A DNA stretch of 64,000 nucleotides from Hemibagrus wyckioides (lineage: Eukaryota; Chordata; Actinopteri; Siluriformes; Bagridae): positions 8,652,405 to 8,716,404 of the forward strand of contig NC_080732.1 in NCBI RefSeq assembly GCF_019097595.1, written 5' to 3'. The notes under the pieces were generated by a model, which was given only the letters and a program-made list of their open reading frames with translations, had not been told where the DNA came from and ran no database searches. Position numbers and translations under genes: made by a program. Shown one piece after another: positions 1-11,644 of the stretch. Positions within the stretch are counted from its first letter, which is position 1, and each line of letters opens with the position of its first letter.

Positions 1-1757
1 GCTTTCTTTACAATGACCTGAGCCAACCTTTTCCCTGGCCTACAAAAAAAAGACGCTGATGAAATGAAGTCCACATTCTCACCAGTTTTGTCAGAACCAG
101 ACTTCAGAATTATTCATCTCCAATTTCCACCATGAAGAACTGGTTTCAGCCTCTTTGCATATTTTGGAATTTGAAATGAAAAGTGCATGTGGAAATTCAA
201 GAGACTTTCATCATCTTTTAAGTCCTGAAAGATCTCCAACATGTAGATCCATAATTCATGACAAATTAATAACAGGACATTATGGTTCATGGACAGCGGA
301 GGTGGCAACATCACGAAAATCTTCTGCAGCAACAGCAGAAGCTTATCACAAAATATTTGGGCTGACTTGTGACATGATAAATGAATCATTAATAATAAAA
401 CATGTATGGGTTAACCTCAGAAATGCTTGGATTGAAGCAATCAACTGAGTATGCAAGTATAATTTGTAATTATTCTAAATGATTAATTATTACAACATTA
501 ATGTACAGTGAATTCATAAATATATCTGTATATCGTATTGCACAAGATATTTTCTGACTTACTTGCAGACATTTTTACACTTTTATTATTGATGAAAGGC
601 AAATGTCAAACAAATCAAGCAGGATTTCCACCCTCTTTATTATTATATGATATACTCATTGATAAAGAAATGCAAAATATTTTTTAAATATTTAATATTT
701 CATAATATTTAAGCAATTTCAATTTCTCTCAGTCAGATCCATCCAGACAATTTCGGCATGTACACTAACACGATCGGTGTGTTGGTTCTGGTGACTGTAA
801 TTTGTTTTGTTTTTTTTTGGATTTGGATTGTGTGGGTAACATTTATAACTAATTTGTTTAGAAATTATTCTTCCTTGGTTTGTGCAAGAAAGTAAGAAAA
901 TAACAAGCAACAAACTGTAATAATAACCAAACTACCACATATTCTTCTTCTATTGACTCATAAGACCGAGGTCAGTGTTCCCTATATAAAGTTTGTAAAT
1001 CTTTCTGGTCGATCAAAATCTATAGTCTTCCTAGAAGAAAGATGTCTGAATCAGGAGAGTCTGAGTTTATTCATAGAGATTTTATTTACTGCATGCAAAA
1101 GACAGCTTGGGCATTCCATAGTCTAAACATCAGTTGAAAACAGTTGAGATGTACGCGCAAAGGGCACATTAAAGGGCATACAGATAATGCTCAAGGCTAA
1201 AATAAGAGAAAAACAGAAAAGTATTAACAAAAGCAAAAACAGCAAAAGTGAATAAAGGACAGACATATGTACACTTAGAGTAAGCAAATATCATGTCGAA
1301 TTGATCCTAAATGATTAAATCATGCATCTTTCATCACACAATCATGGACAAATAGAGATAAATATAACAATAATAATATGGTTGTGAAGAAATTCCACAA
1401 AATTCGTTGTGAAAAAGATATCAGAAGCAAATGCATGGCTTTCATGACTGGTAAATTGGCATTTCCTTCACGAAAAAGCATCATTTTCAGTTGTCTTTCA
1501 TATCATCATAGTTATGGTTAAAATAAAATATAATAAAAATCCCTGCTAAATCATTGATGGCACCTCCAGAACAGTCATAATACTGGACTTGCAGAATGTC
1601 CCAGCTGAAAAAAAAAAGAAAAATGAGACATTGCCATAGTTCATTGGTGTCTATGCACATGGGGCAATTTCACTAGCTACCTCTGCTGGCAGTCTTAGCT
1701 ATGTTGGCTTCTTCTTTACAATATCAGAAGAATTAATTCTTTTTTATCCACATAGGC
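1..1757. other. No recognisable gene or repeat
   Basis: AT-rich sequence without a recognisable exon or repeat. Short open frames near 114-448 exist on both strands but overlap each other, match no family I know, and lack clear splice context, so I treat them as chance. Confidence 0.5.
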
Positions 1758-2452
1758 TGCTCAGGTGCTTGTTCAAGTGCTTGCTCTTGTTTTTAGGCTG
1801 GACTACTGCAACTCTGCTGGCAAGTCTACCTCTCTGAACGCAATTCGACCTCTGCAAATGATCCAAAATGCAGCTGTGCAACTTGTTTTCAACCTGCTTA
1901 AGTTCTCCCACACCACGCCACTGCTGCATTCCCTCCGATGGCTTCTGGTAGCTGCACTCATCAGATTCAAAACACTGATGCATGCCTACAAAGCCAAAAA
2001 TGGACCAACACCCTTTTACCTTAAAACTCTTATTACTCCTTGCACTGCACCATGCTTCCTCAGATCTTTTAATACTTCTCACTTCAGTGGTGCCACTATC
2101 TCTCAGGGTACAAGGTAGGTACTTATTGAGGCTCTTTTCTGTTCTGGAACCAAAGTGGTGGAATGAACTTCCCCTAGACGTCTGAACAGCTGAGTCACTG
2201 ACTGTCTTCAATGACCGGTGAAGACCTACCACTTCCTGAAATACTTAAACGAGTGCTTACTTGTTTTTTCCTGTTTGTTTTTAAAAAGAAATGCTATATA
2301 TCCTCTCAATAGAGTTTTTAGACTGATGCTTTCCTTAGTCTGTGTCCTAGAGAACCAGTATCGATGTATTCATTGATGGAGAATACAAAGCACTTTTGTA
2401 CCTAGCTCTGGATGAGGGTGCCTGCCAAATGCTGTAAATGTAAATGTAGTCA
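1758..2452 (+). mobile_element. L2-like LINE, 3' end (5'-truncated)
   Basis: The plus strand encodes the C-terminal part of an L2/CR1-group reverse transcriptase ORF. The signature RLDYCNS is followed by an LQMIQNAA block, then HSLRWL, a RFKTLMHAYKAKNGP block, and in another frame the WWNELPLDV block, so at least one frameshift is present. After the coding part comes an untranslated tail ending in CTGCCAAATGC followed by two TGTAAA units, the typical tail of fish L2 elements. Only the last part of a several-kilobase element remains, as expected for reverse-transcribed copies truncated at the 5' end. It is non-functional. Family assignment is by remembered consensus. Confidence 0.85.
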
Positions 2453-2599
2453 ACACTATAACCTGTATGCGTTTGAATAGTGAAAGAGAATTGGACAAAC
2501 TGGACAAAAGCCACATGTACACGAGTACAAGTGAAACACTGACATTAACCCAAGCTCAGAATTGTCATTCCCATTATAAAAAGCAATAATATTACTGAT

Positions 2600-2795
2600 T
2601 GTTATCTCTTGCTCTTTAGTCCTTAGCTCTGTGTTGTTGTTGTTGTTGTTTTATGTAACTCTGTGCTGTCTTATGTAGCCCTGTGTTGTTTTATCTATCA
2701 CCATGGTCCTGGAGAAACTTTTTTTTTTTTTATTTTACTTTCATGTTCTGCATCAATGGTTGAAATGACAATAAAAGCTTCTTGACTTGACTCTT
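2600..2795 (+). mobile_element. LINE-type 3' tail fragment
   Basis: A T-rich stretch with a (TTG)n run near 2634-2650, ending in GGTTGAAATGACAATAAAAG and then CTTCTTGACTTGAC. This AATAAA-containing ending followed by a short repeated tail is a common dispersed 3' end in fish genomes. No coding part is left, so the clade cannot be assigned from the window alone. Confidence 0.5.
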
Positions 2796-2907
2796 CATTT
2801 GGATGTTATTTTGCATCTCCATGTTTTACATTTAAACACCATCTTAGCTTAGACATATTGGGATTCTTCCTGCCAAACCAACAGCGAATGATCAGTATGG
2901 TTATGTT

Positions 2908-3323
2908 CACTATTTGGCCAAAGGTTAAAGGACACCTGAACATCATAACCATATTTGCCTATTCCAAAACCATGGGTCTTAACATGGATTAGGTTCCTGA
3001 TTTGCTGCCATAACACCTTCTACTTTTCTGGGGTAGTTTTCCAATAGATTTTGGTAAGTTGTTGTGGGAATTTCTGCTCATTCAGCCTCAAGAGCATTAC
3101 TGAGGTCAGGCATTGATGACATGTGAGAAGGCCTGGTGCCCAGCTAGCGTTTCAATTCCAAAACTAGGGTTGCGGTCAGAGCTCAGTGCTCTTCTTCCGC
3201 ATCAATCTTGGCAAACCATGTTTTATGATGTTCCAGTGAAGGGAAAGTGTAATAATACCATATACAAATGCATGTCAGACAGTTGTGTGCTTCCAAATTT
3301 ATTGCAACAGTTTGGAGAAGACT
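2908..3323. mobile_element. Composite non-autonomous Tc1 element (MITE)
   Basis: It starts with a Tc1-type terminus (CACTATTTGGCCAAAGG). The first part (about 3008-3110) is the reverse complement of the 3' coding end of a Tc1 transposase, while the last part (about 3228-3321) is transposase sequence in the forward direction. The latter aligns well with 32718-32808 of the 32-kb Tc1 element in this same window. The two transposase pieces thus lie in opposite orientations with the middle removed. The right terminus appears lost and replaced by a (GT)n run. It cannot encode a protein and would depend on a transposase supplied elsewhere. Confidence 0.75.
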
Positions 3324-3341
3324 GGTGTGTGTGTGTGTGAT
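3324..3341. repeat. (GT)n microsatellite
   Basis: Short pure GT run directly abutting the broken right end of the Tc1 MITE. Confidence 0.9.
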
Positions 3342-3404
3342 AGTTATGTGTGCTATTTAGGCTGATAACCTGTAACAGGCTAATTATTAGTCTGATCAGG
3401 TGCA

Positions 3405-3819
3405 GCACAGTTTAATCCTGAGATCAGGTTACAGTCTGTATGGGTAATTTTCTGCTTGTTAAACTGTATATCTGTGTGGGTTTTAGGCTCATCCCAAAAA
3501 CATGCCAGTGGATGTGCATGGTGCCCTGCGACAGATTTCAGTCCTGTGCAGGATGTATTTCCGCCTCATGCTCAGTGTTTCTGGGGTAAATTCTGAACTC
3601 ACTGAAACGGGGGTGTGGTAGCTTAGTGGTTAAGGTGTTGAATTACTGCTCAGAAGGTTATGGATTCAAATCCCAGGTCCACCAAGCTTCTGCCGCTGGG
3701 CCCCTGAGCATGGCCTTTAACCTTCAATTGCTCAGATGTATGAAATGAGATAAGATAGAAGTGACTCTGGATGATGTAAATGCTGACCAGGATACACTGA
3801 AAATGAACGAATGAATGAA
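3405..3819 (+). mobile_element. tRNA-type SINE, interrupted by a second SINE
   Basis: The 5' part (about 3405-3603) carries the body of a common fish SINE: AACATGCCAGTGG, then GTGCCCTGCGACAG, then a GCAGGATGTATTTCCGCC block. The 3' part resumes at about 3783 with CTGACCAGGATA and ends in GAATGAATGAA units, the usual tail. The sequence between them is a different SINE. The promoter head is missing or unrecognisable. Family recognition is from remembered consensus. Confidence 0.65.
3604..3782 (+). mobile_element. tRNA-derived SINE with L2-like tail, nested
   Basis: The head has a pol III A-box-like TGGTAGCTTAGTGGTTAAGG and a B-box-like GGATTCAAATCCC. The body contains GCTGGGCCCCTGAGCATGG, then CAATTGCTCAG and AATGAGATAA, and ends in GTGACTCTGGATGATGTAAATG, a decayed version of the tail shared with L2 LINEs. 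Such SINEs are mobilised by the L2 reverse transcriptase. It sits inside the preceding SINE. Confidence 0.8.
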
Positions 3820-4975
3820 GTTGATTATATAGCATTTTTCTATGCATTTTATATACTGTACATATAAAATTTCCTTTTTTGCATAAAATGTAAAAAAAAA
3901 AACCCAATAAAATGTAATGTTTTATTTGTACTGTATTTTATGTTTTTAAAAAGTATTATTTCTCATTGTAGCACATTGCTTACAAAATCAGGGAAGCCTT
4001 TAATGAGGTTTTTAGAAAGTTCGGAGAAAAGAGAAGTACGAATCCATTTTTAAAAATATTGTGGCAGTTTCTGTGAAACAAATAATGGAACAGATTGCCG
4101 CTGGTAGTGTACGTTATTAGGAGTTGTGAAGCAGACAACTGTGATACAGTATCATATTGAGTGTAGCTGTTTACTGTGAGCTGAGAAAGTGTGTGTGTGT
4201 GGGTGAGTGGGTGGGGGAGAGAGAGCTGACCCCTGAGAGAAGGCTACGGCTGGTCTTAGAGCTGACATTGCAATCAAAAACATGTCCAGCCAAACCCCAG
4301 AACAAAACCCCAGCCAGACCAAATCAAATTATTTAAACACAAGAAGAAAAATATCTAAAACACTGGACAGAAGCAGCAACTCAACAAATTAAATTAGGAT
4401 GTTTTCTGTCCCTGAATACCTGAGGACAGTGACTGATCCTAAACAATGACCTGGCCATGGATAGACTCACACAACCTTGCCATAGAGATGAACAGATACA
4501 GACATACCTGGCAACCTACAAAATTAAATGGAAATACAACTGCTCTTTTTAACAACGGGACCTAATTCTACACAAATTAGGGACACATTTTCCTCCATTT
4601 CACAAAAAGACACAATCTGATGTCAAATGAAAACAAAGTTCCACACCTACTAAAAGAAACTTAGAAACAGCAAGCTTAAACCAGGTGAAGCCTGCCATGA
4701 CAAAAATATGAGTAACCAGTGTATCAGGACCACCAACCATACAATAATCAATCATCTGCATCAATGTAAACATGCATAAAATGCTCAGAAAGATCTAGGT
4801 GATAAATCAAGCCTTTTGTGTACTTTTTTGCCTTTTCCTTCCTTCTTATTGCTGTTATTTTATCTAACATTTTTCATTTTGTGTCACTGTCTGCAAATAT
4901 GTATATATGTAATTAACCAGTGAATTGGAGCCTTTTACCATGCCTATTAAGCTACTTGGAATTGAATGTGAATCA
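3820..4975. other. No recognisable gene or repeat
   Basis: AT-rich sequence with a small GT/GA-rich patch at about 4188-4226. I see no exon-like pattern and no known element. Confidence 0.45.
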
Positions 4976-4988
4976 GCGAGAGAGAGAA

Positions 4989-5039
<51 letters not shown>

Positions 5040-5040
5040 T
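4976..5040. repeat. (GA)n microsatellite
   Basis: About 65 bp of nearly uninterrupted GA dinucleotides with a few interruptions (GAAAG, GACAG, GCGAG). The purine/pyrimidine strand asymmetry makes it capable of unusual DNA structure. The predicted LSLSLS proteins on the minus strand are translations of this repeat, not genes. Confidence 0.95.
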
Positions 5041-5933
5041 GATCACCCAGACACTTGCAGGCAGCACATATCCTACTGATATCATCCTGTAGCCTGCTCT
5101 GTCTGTCTCCCTGTCTCCCTTTTATCTTAGCACTTTGCTTCTGTTGTGACAGGAAAAAGGGAGAGAATGAGAGAGTGACAGCTGCTGCAACCAGGCCACC
5201 TTTTCTTAGACCTAACAGCTCACACATCACCCATGTTGAACCAGCTGGACGTCTGCTGCAGCTCCTGCCCTGATGGGTGAAGTGTGTGGGATCGCAGGGG
5301 TCAGACAGATGTCTGGGGAAATAGAGACTGTGGAAAGAGCCAGGAATAATGGCGGGTGAGAGGAAATGAAGCAGAAAATGAGAGTTAAATTGGATGGAAG
5401 TTTCTTGCCTTCTGTGTTTTGGGAGGGTTCGCTGTGTGCCATGTCACTAAAACTGGAGACAGATTAGGCATCCGAGAGGAAGTGAGATAAGGATGAACTC
5501 AGAGAGACAGTCAAATAGGAATTGCACAGAATAGTCTACTTGTTGACTAATTGCATTTACTAGTCATCCTTGTGGGGAGCTGTCGACTCGTCAGCCAGTA
5601 GGTGGAAAAACCATCAAGGCAGAAGATAAAGAAAGCAGTCTGAATATAATTTGGTAGTCGGGAAATATTTCCAATTCTACTTTCTGCAAGATTATGAGTA
5701 AGATGTTAGTAGAAAGTAATCACTTTCCTGTCACTTTGTAAATGGAATGGTGCTTACGAGACTCCTGCCCACTCTCCAGCAACTATTTTTGAAAGATTAA
5801 ATAAAGCCCTTGCACTTTGGCAGCGTGAATTCCATTGTCCCCCAGTGCAATGAATATAATTTGATTTGAAGTTAATTCTGAACGTTACATTTGATTTTGA
5901 GCATTTTATTTAGCAGATTTTTTTTTTTTTCAC
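5041..5933. other. Unique sequence, nothing recognised
   Basis: Mixed-composition sequence without a recognisable exon or repeat. It is followed by a T11 run at about 5920-5930. Confidence 0.4.
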
Positions 5934-5948
5934 TAAATTATTTGCACC

Positions 5949-6236
5949 GGAGTTTGCATGTTCAGTTTGCATGTTCCAGTGCCTGCGTGGGTTTACTCCG
6001 GGTACTCTGGTTTCCTCCCACAGTCCAAAAACATGTGCATTAGGTTGATTGGTAATTCTAAATTGCCCATAGGAGTGAGTGTGTGTGGTTGTTCATCTAT
6101 ATGCGGCCCTGCGATGGACTGGCGACCTGTCCAGGGTGTACCCCTGCCTTTCGCCCTATGTGCGCTGGGATAGGCTCCAGCAGACCCCCGTGACCCTAAT
6201 TAGGAATAAATGGGTATAGACAATGAATGAATGAAT
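5949..6236 (+). mobile_element. 5'-truncated SINE with perfect 15-bp target duplication
   Basis: The body matches the common fish SINE: GTTTGCATGTTC (duplicated locally), TGGTTTCCTCCCACAGTCC, AAAAACATG, CCCTGCGATGGACTGGCG, CCAGGGTGTACCCCTGCC, GGGATAGGCTCCAGCA, and a (GAAT)n tail. It is flanked by perfect direct repeats TAAATTATTTGCACC at 5934-5948 and 6237-6251, the hallmark of target-primed retroposition. The right copy runs into the terminus of the next Tc1 relic, so the SINE inserted at that edge. Confidence 0.88.
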
Positions 6237-6246
6237 TAAATTATTT

Positions 6247-6690
6247 GCACCAATCAGTGTATATAGTTTAGGTCTCCCGTGTGCCACTAAAACAGCTCTG
6301 ATTCATCGAGGTATGAACTCCATAAGAGCTCTGAAGGTGTGCTGTGATATCTGACACCAGGATGTTAGCAGCACATCCTATTAGACCTATAAGTTGTGAA
6401 GTGAGGACTCCATGGATCAGACGTGTTTGTCCTGCACATCCCTGAGATGCTTGATCAGATTGAGATCTGGAGAATTTGGATGGCAAGTCAATGCCTTGTT
6501 CCTCAAACTATTTCGGAGAGTGGAAGGGAGAATTATCCTGCTGAAAGAGGTAACTGTCACTGTCACTGGCATGGTCTGCAGCGATGTTTAGGTAAGTGGT
6601 ACCTGTCAAAATTTACATCCCCATGAATGCCTTGAATGAAGCTCTGCCAGCTTGCCTTCTTCCCATAGTGTATGTTCTCTAATAACAATA
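6247..6690 (-). mobile_element. Tc1-like transposon relic, internally deleted
   Basis: The minus strand carries pieces of a Tc1-like transposase 3' half. On the plus strand they read as ATGAACTCCATAAGAGCTCT, then GATCAGATTGAGATCTGG, ATTATCCTGCTGAAAGAGG and TTGCCTTCTTCCCATAG. These correspond to a common fish Tc1 family whose termini read CACCGATCAGCC. The left edge begins CACCAATCAG. Large deletions and multiple frame disruptions leave no usable ORF. It shares a segment with the relic at 21800-22121. Confidence 0.75.
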
Positions 6691-6822
6691 CAGCCTGTAA
6701 ATCCTTTGCATAGATAATTAAATGTCTATTAACTGTTTGCATGTTGGTGTTTCTATTAAATGCTATATTATAAAACAGACTAAATGTTGTAATATCCTGA
6801 GTCCATTTTTGCTTTAACTAAT

Positions 6823-7075
6823 GAAATGAAATGAAACAGCCTTTATTTGTCACATATACATTACAGCACAGTGAAATTCTTTCTTCGCATATCCCATCCT
6901 TGGAGGTTGGGGTCAGAGCACAGGGTCAGCCATGATATGGCACCCCTGGAGCAGAGAGGGTTAAGGGCCTTGCTCAAGGGCCCAACAGTGGCAACTTGGC
7001 AGTGCTGGGGCTTGAACCCCTGATCTTCCGGTCAACGACCCAGAGCCTTAACCACTTGAGCCACCACTGCCCCAA
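6823..7075 (-). mobile_element. tRNA-derived SINE
   Basis: Read on the minus strand, the head is GGCAGTGGTGGCTCAAGTGG followed by TTAAGG (A box) and GGGGTTCAAGCCCC (B box). The body includes GGGCCCTTGAGCAAGGCCC, and the element ends in repeated ATTTC units at its 3' end (6823-6838 on the plus strand). A second, more diverged copy in the same orientation lies at 31594-31836. Confidence 0.85.
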
Positions 7076-8164
7076 CTATCACAAAGATGACTAGACAACT
7101 ACTTTTTTTGGAGAAATTAGTCAACTAGACATACTGAATAATCACTCAAGCCCTATATTGTAACCAGCATGATCAGAGAATGTCACCACAAAGACACATA
7201 AAGGGATATATTCCCTGTCTTTTAAAGCTTTTTAAAGCAAAGATGAACAATACAGAGATGAAGTCAAAACAGGTCAAGAAAACTGCCAACAGTTTGCAAC
7301 AAAGAAGTAACGATAGACTTATTTCACAACTATTTTGCACTATGAAAAGCAAGCACAGCAGTGTTTAACTAGTCACAGATGAAACCTGAGGATTGTAAAC
7401 TAATCACAGAACAAGGATGGAGATATATGAACAAAACAAAATTCAAGCCACATCACACAGTTACCATGGAAACAGCAATGAACTGAAGGTGAGAAGAAGA
7501 TCATGACAAATATAAAATAATGTTTTTGTGCACTCCATTCATGCCAGTTTGGGGGCCACCAAGGTGAACACAGAAAGAAGCACAAGCTTCAGCAATACTC
7601 TGTCCATGCTTTTAAATATGTGGTGGAAAAGCAGGGCAAAAGTTGTGTATATGCAATATATGTTGCAAAATAAATGGCTATATAATGGACTAAATATATT
7701 AGTTTGAAAGTTGCTCTATAGTCTCTAATACAAATGTTATTTGGCCAGAACTGGACAGAAAAAAGTATTGTGTATAAATATTAAATACAATTTCCTATCA
7801 AACACCTTCACAAAGTACTTAAAAGATACAAGCACATAAGGTTCTTTTGAAATAATACAATTTTCTCTGTTAACATATGAAGCAAATTGTCAGTTACTCA
7901 TTGATGATTTTTTTTCTTTTTTCCCAGCATGACTATTATTAGAAAAGCGCAGATTACACTGAGAGAACCATGATTTTCGATCTCTTCCTGAACTGCCAAA
8001 AGAGAGAATAATGCATTGAAATTTCACTCAAAAAATAAGACAAACAAAAAAGGAAAAAAATATTGAACTACTTGGAAATGTACAGAAACAAACTTAAAAC
8101 CAATATTTAAATTAGCCAGGATTAATTAAAATAACAACTTAATAAAGTTGCATAACTCAAACAA
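7076..8164. other. No recognisable gene or repeat
   Basis: AT-rich sequence. I see no conserved coding pattern or known element. Confidence 0.45.
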
Positions 8165-8600
8165 TTTAAACAGCTTAATGTAAGAAAACAGACTCAGAGG
8201 TGCAGATGCAAATGCAGGTCAGTTTAATAGGTACAAGTTAAAAAGAAACAATTCAAAATACTGCGGGGAACGATCAGGTCAGAGCCAGGCACAGGTCAAT
8301 CCATAGCAAACAGTTGTACTTTGCAATCAGGTAAACACTAAGCAAGGATTTTAAAATACAGGAATATCTAAGACAAAGCTCAGTTCGATAATATCACAGA
8401 TCAACTGAACAGAACAGTTACTATGCAAAGAAACAGGGAAACAAAATGTACTTTTAAACAGTGCTTAATACGTGAGAACAGGTGAAAAGGACAGTGACTG
8501 GGGCCGTGGGAGCGCAGGTGTTTTCTGGGAAGGTAATTCAGCTAAGTTGTAGGCCACTGTGCACTGTGGGAGTCTTAACAGATGTGACACTTAAAGAAAC
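8165..8600 (-). repeat. Probable interspersed repeat, class unknown
   Basis: The stretch resembles a dispersed fish repeat read on the minus strand: it starts near GTGTCACATCTGTTAAGAC, contains CTCCCACGGCCCCAGTCACT and ends with GCAGATGC/AGGTGC-type sequence near 8200. Composition is richer in GC than the flanks. I cannot assign a class: it could be LTR-derived or a non-autonomous DNA element. No coding potential is visible. Confidence 0.3.
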
Positions 8601-8778
8601 ATAAAGCAATGACAGTACAACATGTTTTCCTAAACCGATTTGATTAAATGTCGCTAAGCTCATGTACTCTTATACCATATAGAAACTTCAACACTAGATT
8701 CCCTAACTAAAATTTGGAATGTTTTGTATCTACTTATAAATTAGAATACATTATAAGTAATAGAGTAATAACTCTCAG

Positions 8779-8925
8779 TGCTGGTCCTAAGCCCGGATTA
8801 AAATGGGAGGGTTGCATCAGGAAAGGCATCCGGCGTAAAACCTATGCCAAATCGAAAATGTCGACCAAATGATCCGCTGTGGTGACCCCCAACAGGGAGC
8901 AGCTGAAAGAACAAGATAAGTAATA
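8779..8925 (+). mobile_element. LINE 3'-end fragment, probably RTE clade
   Basis: Contains GTTGCATCAGGAAAGGCATC, CGGCGTAAAACC, GATCCGCTGTGGTGACCCCC and GGGAGCAGCTGAAAGAACAAG. This block is a well-known dispersed 3' end in fish genomes that I associate with RTE-clade LINEs. No coding part remains. Confidence 0.55.
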
Positions 8926-10061
8926 GTATAATGATGTGTATTATAGTATGTGATGTGTATGATGTGGATTCTGTATTTTAGAAAAATAAATAAAGCTGAC
9001 CAGACTGTTGTTTTCAACAGAAAAATATACATTAACCAGTTGAAAGGTATATGTGCTATAGTGGTACCTAGGTGTCTTACTTTGCATTGTAGGGTACAGA
9101 ATTAGCTACTGTTTTTATTCTAACAGAACAAAGAATTACTGATGATTGCAGAACTAAATGGCAGACAGAACATAGATGTGCTGTCACCACAAATGTCAAA
9201 GCACTGGTGTGGTGTTATTAAGGAAGGTGTTAAGTTTATGCTTGCATCATTCATAGACTGAATGAAGAATATAATCTCAAACATCCCAGCTACTTCCAAA
9301 TATAGATCCCATTTCAAAATGTGCAATCCATACTGGGCTTTCCTCATACAGTCAGGGATCAATACACAAACTGCGGATCTCAGGCCAAAATAAGGATCAT
9401 AATTACATTTTTGTTTCCAAACAACTAGTCTATAGATATACTGTTTAAAAATATATGGTAATTCTGAGCATTTAAGCTGTGATAATGCAAATGGTGTGTG
9501 CTTTGAGCTGTTTCAAAACCTCTGCTTTGTGAAGAGGGGTTGAAGTGGAATCAAAGCATTTAAGACTGTGTCATTCATCACTGTATCATCAAACAGAGGC
9601 AAGTGCCTGCCAGTAAAATACCAAAAATGGTGATCAATGACTGTAACTGACAAGTGAGAAGCAGCCTACATACAGTATAAACCATCTGACTGAACAGACA
9701 TATGAGCACACATAAGTCAAAAGCAAAGCAATATTTCAATAGTTGTCATGCCAATAAAGCAACATGCAAATAATATAAATAGAATAGATTATAATGGCTA
9801 GCTGACAAGGAACAAGATAGTAAACGATTAGGCCAACAGTCCTTAGACAAACAAGGAAAAAAAAGAATGGGGTAGGGGTATAATGTGTACCTTAGTTCAT
9901 ACCATTCAATTCTATAAGATCATTTGTATGTATAGTATTTTTTAAGGGGATTTTCATTAAACTGCATTAAAAAAGGTTTAGGCTTTTTGACGAGCTAAAT
10001 GAGCAGAGAAACTGATTTTGCAGCACCTGCCAAATGTCATAAATCTACATGTAAATCTAAT
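8926..10061. other. No recognisable gene or repeat
   Basis: AT-rich sequence. Short open frames occur on the minus strand near 9120-9362 but match nothing known and show no splice context. Confidence 0.45.
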
Positions 10062-10190
10062 TGGACACAGGGAGAACATACATAGTTGCTCCTCACAAGG
10101 AATTAACCTAAATTCAGGATAGAACTGGGAAGCTTGGAGCTGAGAGGCAGCAGTGCTACCCACTGCACCCCAGTGCCAACCTGCACATAA
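10062..10190 (-). mobile_element. SINE head fragment
   Basis: On the minus strand: GGGGTGCAGTGGGTAGCACT, GCTGCCTCTCAGCTCC, then TTCTATCCTGAATTTAGG and TGTTCTCCCTGTGTCC. This is the 5' half of the same SINE family as the copies at 5949 and 11996, with tRNA-like boxes. The 3' half is missing. Nearby GCACCTGCCAAATGTCATAA (about 10022) may be an unrelated L2-type tail. Confidence 0.7.
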
Positions 10191-11644
10191 GCACCAGAAC
10201 ACTAAAGTACTCTGTTATCAAACTTTAAAATACTCTATAGCTTACCCTCTAAAAGTTGGTCAGCATCGGATCAACAATGGGCTGATGCACAGGGCTCAGT
10301 TTTTGATATTGTTCAGAATATATAAGTATTACAGCACTAGATGTTGTTGTAGAGTTTTAAAACCCCACACATAAGTAGTTAAAATAAACAGCTAGTTTTC
10401 AGGAACAAGACAACAGAACATTGTGTAATGCAAGTCAGAAAAGGGACAATGCAACAACTCCTGGAGCTGTCATCACCCCCTCATCCTTGATAATTATCAA
10501 CCACACTTTTTGTTATAACCCATATGGAGCATCTGTTCTAAATTTTCCACCACTAATTTAACACTCACATTGCATGTAAAACAGTCTCTTGGTAATACAT
10601 AGCTTTTATAAAGTCTACAGACATTAGCCTCAGCATAACCTGGACCAACCAGCCTGTTTGAAGGAGAGCATAGCAGTCAGAAACGGATGACCAGTCTTCA
10701 GTATTCAGAAAATATAAAAATATAACAAGCTGTGTGTGGACTACTGGGTTTTGGGCAGAAGTATAAAACTTACAACATTTAGGATACACAATTTCCAAAC
10801 TGTTGTTTCTCTGAAACCCTTTCGTTGACTGTAAGTGAATTTCCACTACATTTAAAAAAAATCAGATAAAAAAATATTTATCTGATCTTCTTGCCTGCTG
10901 TCAGAGGTGGAATATAATTGCTTGGTTAAAATAATAGCTAATTGATTGCACATAACAAGAATATGCCTTACCTACCTCTCAGAATATCCACAAAAATAAA
11001 GCTCACATGTCACTGTTTTTGCTTGACCCTTAAAGAATGAGAGAGACAAATGGAGGCACATTAGGGTTCACTGAAAATTTAAATAAGTGTAAAAAAAGAA
11101 AAAAATAGAGAAGTCAGATCAAATGTCAATAGCAATTCTGTTGAGCATAAAGAGAGCATTTGAGACAAAGACAAAAAGAGGAGCGCCATTCTTTGTTTTT
11201 TAACTGCCTCCATTTCTGTCTAATAACAGCCTACTGTTCAAATGGCCTCATCTTGACAGCTCATTTTAAATCAATTTCTATTTGCCCCTATATTAGCTTT
11301 TTGTAGATAATAAAGCCTGTTACCAAGCTCAACAAAGCGCTTTCTCTTCCTATCAATGAATTGCAATAAGGTAAGGAATAAGAAAGTGAGGCATTTAATC
11401 AAAATGGGCTCCAGCTTAATGGGAGATATCAAACGTTGTGTCTTCTTGAAGAATGAAATGAGGCCTTCAGTGAACTATGTTGGGATTCTTTTGTTTAAAA
11501 TGGTCTTTGATGGGTTTTGTCTCCTTCACCCTGAACACAGTAGTCTGTGTCCTCTGTATATGACATAACAGTAACAGCATAATCAGTCTAAACAGTCTGT
11601 GTAGTGTTGTCTTTACATAAATGTAAAATATACACATACTGTCC
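10191..11644. other. Unique sequence, nothing recognised
   Basis: AT-rich with no known element. The stretch at about 11130-11350 has more even composition and homeodomain-like AT cores (TTTAAATCAATTT) and could be a conserved non-coding element, which cannot be tested here. Confidence 0.35.

Noticed and set aside
155..448. Overlapping open frames on both strands near the window start
   Set aside because: No similarity to any family I know, and both strands are open, which argues for chance.
4864..5230. LSLSLS-rich minus-strand proteins
   Set aside because: Direct translation of the (GA)n microsatellite.
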